Source: Streptomyces fuscichromogenes
Lineage (GTDB): Bacteria > Actinomycetota > Actinomycetes > Streptomycetales > Streptomycetaceae
DNA length: 64,000 nt
Reading direction: 5' to 3'
Assembly (NCBI RefSeq): GCF_014645815.1
Contig: NZ_BMML01000019.1
Coordinates: 62,001-126,000, forward strand
Each line of letters begins with the position of its first letter. The first letter of the stretch is position 1. The notes below the pieces were generated by a model. That model was given only the letters and a program-made list of their open reading frames with translations, ran no database searches and was not told the DNA's origin. This document shows positions 58,037-64,000 of the stretch, piece by piece. The position numbers were made by a program, and so were the translations under genes.

Positions 58037-61000
58037 ATGACCGACGACCGCCGGACACCGGTCGCGATCGTGGGCATGGCGGTGCTGCTGCCCGGCGCCG
58101 CGGGCCTCGACGCCTACTGGAGGAACCTGCGCGACGGCGTGGACGCGATCGGCGAGGTACCCGAAGGACGCTGGGACGCGGACTACTACCGGCCGGGCTC
58201 GGCCACCGGGCCCGCCGTCCCCGACCAGGTGTACTGCCGGCGCGGCGGCTTCGTGGACGCGCTGGCCGAGGTGGAGGTCACCCGCTACGGGATCATGCCG
58301 AGCTCCGTCGCCGGCACCGAACCCGACCAGCTGATCGCCCTCGACGTGGCGGCCGCCGCGATCGCCGACGCGGGCGGCGAGGACCGGCTGCCCGACCGGC
58401 ACCGGATCGGCGTGGTCCTGGGCCGGGGCGGCTACCTCACCCCCGGCCTGGTCCGGCTCGACCAACGGGTCCGCACGGCGGGTCAACTCGTACGCACCCT
58501 CGGTGAGTTGGTACCCGACCTCACGCCCGGCCAACTGGCCCGGGTACGCGAGGCGTTCACCGACCGGCTCGGTCCGGCCAGCCCCGAGTCCGCGATCGGC
58601 CTGGTGCCCAACCTCGCCGCCTCGCGCATCGCCAACCGCCTCGACCTGCGCGGCCCCGCCTACACCGTGGACGCGGCCTGCGCCTCCTCGCTGGTCGCCG
58701 TCGACCAGGCCGTCACCGAACTCACCGCCGGGCGCTGCGACCTGATGCTCGCCGGGGGAGTGCACCACTGCCACGACATCACCCTGTGGAGCGTCTTCTC
58801 CCAGCTGCGCGCGCTCTCCCCGAGCCAGCGCATCCGCCCCTTCCACCGCGACGCCGACGGCATCCTCATCGGCGAGGGCACCGGAGTCGTCGCCCTCAAG
58901 CGGCTCGCCGACGCCGAACGCGACGGCGACCGCGTCTACGCCGTGATCCGCGGCACCGGGGTGGCCAGCGACGGCCGTACCGCCGGACTCGTCAACCCCG
59001 ACCCGGGCGGCCAGACCCATGCCGTACGCCAGGCCTGGCGGACCGCCGGCCTCGACCCCGCCGCACCGCACTCGGTCGGCCTCCTGGAGGCGCACGGCAC
59101 CGCCACGCCTGCCGGGGACGCGGCCGAACTGACCACGCTGGCGGAGGTGTTCGGGCCGAGCGACGAGCGAGCCGTGCTGGGCTCGGTGAAGTCGATGATC
59201 GGCCACACCATGCCGGCCGCCGGAGTCGCGGGGCTGGTCAAGGCCGCCCTCGCGCTCCACCACGCCACCCTGCTGCCCACCCTGCACTGCGACGACCCGA
59301 ACCCGGCGCTGGCCGCCACCCGCTTCCGCACCCTGGACCGGGCCGAGCCCTGGGAGACCGCTCCCGGACAGCCGATCCGCAGAGCCGGCGTGAACGCCTT
59401 CGGGTTCGGCGGGATCAACGCGCACGTGGTGCTGGAGGAGGCCCCCGGCAACCGCACCGCCGCCGTCGGCCGCAGCACAAGGGGCAGCGCACCCCGCAGC
59501 ACAGGAGTCCCCGAACCGCGTGCCACGTCGGTCCCCGAACCGCGTGCCACAGAGTGCGCCCCGAAAGACACCGCAGCCCGCGCCCCAGAGCTCCCCGCAG
59601 CCCGTGCCACGGAGGCTCCCGCACCCGGCCTCACCGGGGTTCCTGCAGCCCGTGCCACGGAGGTCCCCGCACCCGGCCTCACCGGGGTTCCCGCACCCCG
59701 TACCACGGAGGTCCCCGCACCCGGCGCCACCACGGTTCCCGCACCCCGTGTCACAGCCGTCGCCGAGCCCGAGCGCATCCTCCTGCTCGCCGCCGAGACC
59801 CCCGAGCGGCTCGCCGCCCTGCTCGCCGACGACGACCCCGCCGTGCTCGCCGCCGGTCTGGCCCCCGAGGGGACCCACCCGCAGGCGGGACCGGTCCGGC
59901 TGGGCATCGTCGACCCCACCGCCAAACGGCTCGCCCTCGCCCGGCGCGCGGTCGGCAAGGGCCGTGCCTGGCAGGGCCGCAACGACGTGTGGTTCCGGCC
60001 CACCGCGCTGCTGCCCACCGGCCGACTGGCCTTCGTCTTCCCCGGCCTGGAAGGCGAGTTCACTCCCCGCGTCGACGACATCGCCGCGCATTTCGGCCTC
60101 CCCACCGTCCCCGGTCCGGCCACGGACGCCGTGCGCGTCGGGGACGTAGGCCGTCATGGGTTCGGTGTCGTCGGCGTGGGGCGGCTGCTGGACGCGGCGC
60201 TGCGCCGGATGGGCGTGGTGCCGGACGCGGTCGCCGGGCACAGCGTCGGCGAGTGGACGGCGATGACGGCCGCCGGGCTCTACTCCGGTGACCAGGTCGA
60301 CGCGTTCATGGCCGAGTTCGACCCCGACGCGGTCACCGTCCCGGGCCTCGCCTTCGCCGCCGTCGGTGCCTCCGCCGACCGGGTCCTCGCCGCACTCCAC
60401 GAGGACTGGACGGACGCCGGGATCGTGCTCTCCCACGACAACGCGCCCAACCAGTCGATGGTCTGCGGACCGGACCGCGCGGTGGCGGAGTTCGTCCGTG
60501 CCTTCCGGGCCGACGGAGTGCTGTGCCAGGTCCTGCCGTTCCGGTCCGGGTTCCACACCCCGATGCTGGAGCCGTACCTCAGCCCCATCAAGGAGGCCGC
60601 CGAGCGTTTCCGGCTGTACCGGCCGACCGTCCCGGTCTGGTCCGGCACCATCGCGGCCCCCTTCCCGGCGGCCGAGGCCGAGGCTCGGGAGCTGTTCGTC
60701 CGGCATCTGCTGGAGCCGGTCCGGTTCCGGCAACTGGTCGAAGCCATGTACGCCGCCGGGCACCGGGTCTTCGTGCAGACCGGCCCCGGCCGGCTCGCCT
60801 CCCTGATCGGCGACACCCTCGGCGACCGCGACCACCTGGCCGTCGCCGCCAACTCCCCGCACCACTCAGGGCTGGCCCAGCTCCGGCGGGTGGCCACGGC
60901 GTTGTGGACGGCCGGTGGCGCCGTCGCACCGGCGGTCCCGAGGACGGGCCGGGCGGTCACGCCCGCTCGGCGGCGGCCGCCCGTCCGGCTCGACCTGGGC

Positions 61001-62866
61001 GGCGCACTGGTGTCGCTGGACGGCCCGGAACTGCACGAACTCCGCACGGCGCTGGGCGGTCGCCGGACATCCGCCGGGCCGTCCCCGCTGGGCGACCTCG
61101 CCGCCCGCATCCCGGCCGCCGCCGAACTCGACGCGCTGCTGCGGGAGACGGCCGACACGGCGGCGGCCGTGCTCACCACGATCCGCACCCCGTCCACCGG
61201 CGCGGCCCCCACCGCCTCCCGGGCGCTGCCGCCCATCCCGGCCCGCACCGCACCACTGCCCACCGCACCACTGCCCACCGCAGCACAGCCCACAGCGGCT
61301 CAGCCGACGCCCGTCGCCTCCCGCACCACCACCCTCCAGGTGTCCCCCGAGGCGATGCCGCACCTTCTCGACCACTGCTTCTTCCCGCAACGCCCCGGCT
61401 GGCCGGACACCGAGGACCGTTGGCCGGTGGTCCCCGCCACCACGATCGTCCAGCACATGACGGACGCGGCCGAGGACGCCACCGGACTGCGGGCGGTCGC
61501 CGTGCACGGAGCCCGCTTCGACCGCTGGCTCACCGCCACACCCCCCGTGGACGTCCCGGTCACCGTCACCCCCGAGCGGCCCGGCCGCGTCTCGGTCACC
61601 TTCGGCCCCACCGCCCGCGCGGTGATCGAACTCGCCCCCCGCCACTCCGCACCCCCCGCCGCTCCCGGGCACCCGCCGACCCCCGAGCGCACCCCCGACC
61701 ACACCGCGGCCGACCTGTACTCCGAGCGCTGGATGTTCCACGGCCCGGCGTTCCAGGGCGTCACCGAACTCACCGCGATCGGCGACCGGCACGTCCGCGG
61801 CGTGATCACCACGCCCACCGCCCCGGGTGCCCTCCTCGACAACGTCGGGCAGATCCTCGGCTACTGGATCATGGCCAGCCGCACCGAGCGGACCGTCGTC
61901 TTCCCGGTGCAGATGCGGGAGATGCGCTTCCACGGCCCGCATCCCGCCCCCGGCACCGAGGTCGGCTGCCTGGTGCGGATCACCTCGCTCACCGACACCG
62001 TGCTGGAGGCGGACGTGGAGCTGACCGTCGGCGACCGGGTCTGGGCCCGGATCGACGGCTGGCAGGACCGCCGTTTCGACAACGACCCGCACACCCGTCC
62101 CGTGGAGCGCTTCCCGGAGCGCAACACCCTCTCCGAGGCCCGGCCCGGCGGCTGGACCCTGCTCCACGAACGCTGGCCGGACCTGGCCTCCCGCGAGCTG
62201 ATCATGCGCAACTCCCTGGGCGGGGCCGAGCGTTCGGAGTACGCCGCGCGCCCGCCGCGCGGTCGCCGGCAGTGGCTGCTGGGCCGGATCGCCGCCAAGG
62301 ACGCGGTACGGCAGTGGCTCTGGCAGCACGGCGAGGGACCGGTCTTCCCCGCCGAACTCCGGGTCCGCAACGACGCGTTGGGCCGTCCGTACGTGGTCGG
62401 CGTGCACGGCCGCACGCTGCCCGCGCTGGACGTCTCCCTCGCCCACCGGGCGGAGGCGGCGGTGGCGATCGTACGCCCGCACACCCCCGGACCCGGGCCG
62501 GGCATCGACCTCGAAGAGGTCACCGAACGCGACCCGGCAGCCATGCAGGCCGCGCTCGGCGCGGACGAACTCCGGCTCCTGCACCGCCTCGGCCCGGACA
62601 CCGCACTGTGGTTCACCCGCCTCTGGGCCGCCAAGGAGGCCGTCGCCAAGGCGGAGGGCACCGGATTCGACGGCCGGCCAAGGGACTTCACCGTCCTGGA
62701 CGCGACCCCGGACGGCAGCCGGCTGCTGGTCTCGGGCCGGCTGGAACGCGCCTACCCGGTGCACTGCGCGCCGGTCCGCAATCCCCCCGCACTGCCGGAC
62801 CGCGACTACGTCGTGGCCTGGACCACCGGACCGGCAGCCGCAGACCCCGAGGAGGACCCGCGATGA
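58037..62866 (+). CDS. PUFA-synthase-like: KS - AT - hotdog dehydratase - phosphopantetheinyl transferase
   Basis: The 1609-residue protein starts 1 bp after the previous stop. The ketosynthase has Cys215, His353 (EAHGTATPAGD) and His390 (GHTMPAAG). A linker of 48-bp repeats (59603-59746) follows, then an acyltransferase with Ser736 (GHSVGEWTAM). A hotdog DH region (about 1105-1370) has DHCFFPQRPGWPDTEDRWPV and FHGPAFQGVTELTAI. The C-terminal domain (about 1410-1609) has GIDLEEV and WAAKEAVAKAEGTGF, a Sfp-like phosphopantetheinyl transferase that should activate the carriers of this locus. The order and built-in transferase match the PfaB/C-like half of PUFA synthases. Confidence 0.92.
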   Translation: MTDDRRTPVAIVGMAVLLPGAAGLDAYWRNLRDGVDAIGEVPEGRWDADYYRPGSATGPAVPDQVYCRRGGFVDALAEVEVTRYGIMPSSVAGTEPDQLIALDVAAAAIADAGGEDRLPDRHRIGVVLGRGGYLTPGLVRLDQRVRTAGQLVRTLGELVPDLTPGQLARVREAFTDRLGPASPESAIGLVPNLAASRIANRLDLRGPAYTVDAACASSLVAVDQAVTELTAGRCDLMLAGGVHHCHDITLWSVFSQLRALSPSQRIRPFHRDADGILIGEGTGVVALKRLADAERDGDRVYAVIRGTGVASDGRTAGLVNPDPGGQTHAVRQAWRTAGLDPAAPHSVGLLEAHGTATPAGDAAELTTLAEVFGPSDERAVLGSVKSMIGHTMPAAGVAGLVKAALALHHATLLPTLHCDDPNPALAATRFRTLDRAEPWETAPGQPIRRAGVNAFGFGGINAHVVLEEAPGNRTAAVGRSTRGSAPRSTGVPEPRATSVPEPRATECAPKDTAARAPELPAARATEAPAPGLTGVPAARATEVPAPGLTGVPAPRTTEVPAPGATTVPAPRVTAVAEPERILLLAAETPERLAALLADDDPAVLAAGLAPEGTHPQAGPVRLGIVDPTAKRLALARRAVGKGRAWQGRNDVWFRPTALLPTGRLAFVFPGLEGEFTPRVDDIAAHFGLPTVPGPATDAVRVGDVGRHGFGVVGVGRLLDAALRRMGVVPDAVAGHSVGEWTAMTAAGLYSGDQVDAFMAEFDPDAVTVPGLAFAAVGASADRVLAALHEDWTDAGIVLSHDNAPNQSMVCGPDRAVAEFVRAFRADGVLCQVLPFRSGFHTPMLEPYLSPIKEAAERFRLYRPTVPVWSGTIAAPFPAAEAEARELFVRHLLEPVRFRQLVEAMYAAGHRVFVQTGPGRLASLIGDTLGDRDHLAVAANSPHHSGLAQLRRVATALWTAGGAVAPAVPRTGRAVTPARRRPPVRLDLGGALVSLDGPELHELRTALGGRRTSAGPSPLGDLAARIPAAAELDALLRETADTAAAVLTTIRTPSTGAAPTASRALPPIPARTAPLPTAPLPTAAQPTAAQPTPVASRTTTLQVSPEAMPHLLDHCFFPQRPGWPDTEDRWPVVPATTIVQHMTDAAEDATGLRAVAVHGARFDRWLTATPPVDVPVTVTPERPGRVSVTFGPTARAVIELAPRHSAPPAAPGHPPTPERTPDHTAADLYSERWMFHGPAFQGVTELTAIGDRHVRGVITTPTAPGALLDNVGQILGYWIMASRTERTVVFPVQMREMRFHGPHPAPGTEVGCLVRITSLTDTVLEADVELTVGDRVWARIDGWQDRRFDNDPHTRPVERFPERNTLSEARPGGWTLLHERWPDLASRELIMRNSLGGAERSEYAARPPRGRRQWLLGRIAAKDAVRQWLWQHGEGPVFPAELRVRNDALGRPYVVGVHGRTLPALDVSLAHRAEAAVAIVRPHTPGPGPGIDLEEVTERDPAAMQAALGADELRLLHRLGPDTALWFTRLWAAKEAVAKAEGTGFDGRPRDFTVLDATPDGSRLLVSGRLERAYPVHCAPVRNPPALPDRDYVVAWTTGPAAADPEEDPR
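59603..59746 (+). repeat. 48-bp tandem repeat inside the synthase linker (three units)
   Basis: Starts at 59603, 59651 and 59699. Each unit encodes a 16-residue RATEVPAPGLTGVPA-like segment. Confidence 0.9.
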
Positions 62867-63180
62867 ATCCCACCGAGCCCGAAGTCCGCGCCGACGAGGA
62901 GGCGGTCCTCGCCGACCTCGCGCGAATGCTCCGCACCCTCCTGGAGGAGTACGGCGACGACGACGCCGAGATCGGCATGAGCACCACCTTCAACCGCGAC
63001 CTGGAGCTGGAGTCCATCGACCTGGTCACCCTCGCCGGGCTCCTGGAGGAGCGGTACGGCAAGCGGGTCAACTTCGCCGAGTTCCTGGCCGGGATGGAGT
63101 TCGACGAGATCATCGAGCTGACCGTCGGCCGGCTCGTCGAGTACGTGGTGTGGAGCCTGAAGGCCACGGAGGCGGGCTGA
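62863..63180 (+). CDS. free-standing acyl carrier protein
   Basis: The 105-residue acidic four-helix protein has LELESIDLVTLAGLLEERYG with the phosphopantetheine-bearing Ser51. The ATG overlaps the upstream TGA by 4 bp, so it is translated with the synthase. It may take the finished chain from the synthase or provide an extra loading site. Confidence 0.9.
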   Translation: MNPTEPEVRADEEAVLADLARMLRTLLEEYGDDDAEIGMSTTFNRDLELESIDLVTLAGLLEERYGKRVNFAEFLAGMEFDEIIELTVGRLVEYVVWSLKATEAG

Positions 63181-63183
63181 GCC

Positions 63184-63999
63184 ATGGCGATCGTCGACAC
63201 CGGGGACATCCGGCTGCACGTCCAGCGCATGGGCCCGGCGGAGGGCCGTACCCCCCTCGCCACCGTGGTCCTCGTCCACGGGCTGCTCACCGACAGCCTG
63301 GCCAGCTACTACTTCACCGTGGCCCCCGCCTTCGCGGCCTCCGGCCTAGACGTGGTCATGTACGACCTGCGCGGGCACGGCCGCAGCGGCCGCCCGGCCG
63401 GCGGCTACACCCTCGACGACAACATCGACGACCTGGAGGGACTGCTCGACCGGCTGGCGGTCACCGGCCCGGTGCACCTCGTCGGCAACTCCTACGGCGG
63501 CACCATCGCCTTCGGCTACGCGGCCCGGCACCCGGAGCGCACGGCCAGTCTGACCCTCATCGAGTCCGAACCGGCGACCGCCGCCTGGGCGGCGAAGATC
63601 GGCGGCATCCTGCGCCGGGTCGTCACCGAACTCGCCCACAACGAGCCGGACGCGATCGCCTGGATCACCGCCAACCGCAGCCACAACACCGCCCGCCTGG
63701 CCAAGGGCGCGGCCCGGCTCGCCCGCGAGACCAGCCTCGGCCGGGACATCCCGGCCAGCCGGGTCCTGACCGAGGACCAGATCAGCGCCGTACGCTGCCC
63801 GGTCCTCGGGGTGTACGGCGGTGACTCCGACCTGGTGGGGGTGGTCCCGCTGAAGGAGGCCCTGCTGGCGGACTACCGGTCGGTGGTGCTGCCCGGCCAC
63901 GAGCACTCCGTGCTGGTCGAGGCGGCCGGCACGGTCGGCGGACACATTCTGGAGCTGATCCACTCGGTCGGCGGGGCGCGGGCGGCCGGGGTCCGGTGA
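63184..63999 (+). CDS. alpha/beta-hydrolase, putative chain-release enzyme
   Basis: The 271-residue protein starts 3 bp after the carrier protein gene. It has an oxyanion HGLLTDS, the nucleophile elbow GNSYGG (Ser103), and a late GHEHSVLVEA with the catalytic His. It belongs to the MhpC-like hydrolases. Given its place at the end of a PKS operon, hydrolysis of the finished chain from a carrier (type II thioesterase-like) is inferred. It ends one base before the window edge. Confidence 0.9.
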   Translation: MAIVDTGDIRLHVQRMGPAEGRTPLATVVLVHGLLTDSLASYYFTVAPAFAASGLDVVMYDLRGHGRSGRPAGGYTLDDNIDDLEGLLDRLAVTGPVHLVGNSYGGTIAFGYAARHPERTASLTLIESEPATAAWAAKIGGILRRVVTELAHNEPDAIAWITANRSHNTARLAKGAARLARETSLGRDIPASRVLTEDQISAVRCPVLGVYGGDSDLVGVVPLKEALLADYRSVVLPGHEHSVLVEAAGTVGGHILELIHSVGGARAAGVR

Positions 64000-64000
64000 G

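Noticed and set aside
57893..60865. A long minus-strand frame opposite the second synthase
   Set aside because: Same reason; no family motif, and the + strand carries conserved catalytic residues.

Overview
The window is chromosomal DNA of a Streptomyces-type actinomycete. Base composition is very GC-rich, codons end in G or C, GTG starts are common, and the gene families are typical: a divergent extra EF-Tu, a twin-arginine Rieske lipoprotein, SARP-free HTH regulators, an L,D-transpeptidase-like lipoprotein, and a large type I PKS/PUFA-synthase-like locus. The order thiolase, uppP, tuf3-like, ung and paired fabG-type reductases resembles what I recall of the S. coelicolor SCO1320-1346 neighbourhood; this is recollection, not a search.

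Left core (1-21.7 kb): a 5'-cut MocR-like aminotransferase, an EamA exporter and divergent LysR regulator, a PPOX protein, an isochorismatase-like protein without its usual catalytic residues, a Rieske lipoprotein, a HipA-like kinase/DUF3037 pair, two SDRs, a peptide-binding lipoprotein, ung, small hypotheticals, a DinB protein, a Gfo/Idh/MocA oxidoreductase, an apolipoprotein N-acyltransferase, a haloperoxidase-like enzyme, another SDR, a 59-residue small protein, an XRE/MmyB-type regulator and an alpha/beta hydrolase.

Mobile island (about 22.1-32.9 kb): this block is visibly less GC-rich and gene-poor, and consists of broken genes around a few intact ones. It is flanked by an 87-bp direct repeat of the uppP 3' end (85/87 identical). 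The working uppP on the right has an AT-richer, synonymous-like tail, and the displaced GC-rich native tail lies on the left. I read this as an integrative element that entered the 3' end of uppP and restored its coding sequence. Intact cargo is a two-gene operon (coiled-coil protein plus DUF4041/GIY-YIG nuclease), a Fic AMP-transferase with a palindromic promoter, and an IS256-type element whose 13-bp inverted ends enclose both a transposase and a histidyl-tRNA-synthetase-like protein. Remnants include a tyrosine integrase, IS256, IS1182 and integrase-core transposases, and an XRE regulator.

Right core (33-50.4 kb): uppP, a sugar oxidoreductase/PmoA-like pair behind a LacI-type operator, an HxlR regulator divergent from a thiolase with two operator-like repeats, a TVP38-type membrane protein, a tuf3-like gene behind a small ORF and hairpin, a spermidine-synthase-like protein, an MFS transporter behind a 30-bp minisatellite, galU, a sigma-like/zinc-finger/membrane/ricin fusion protein, DUF1707 and DUF6980 proteins, and a truncated family-3 glycosidase.

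Biosynthetic locus (50.9-64 kb): four tightly coupled genes on the + strand. They encode a 2386-residue synthase (two nitronate-monooxygenase/PfaD-like barrels, then KS-AT-ACP-KR), a 1609-residue synthase (KS-AT-hotdog dehydratase-phosphopantetheinyl transferase), a free-standing acyl carrier protein and an alpha/beta hydrolase. Together they have most parts of a PUFA-synthase-like iterative assembly line, and the cluster probably continues past the right edge. No rRNA, tRNA or CRISPR array was recognised.
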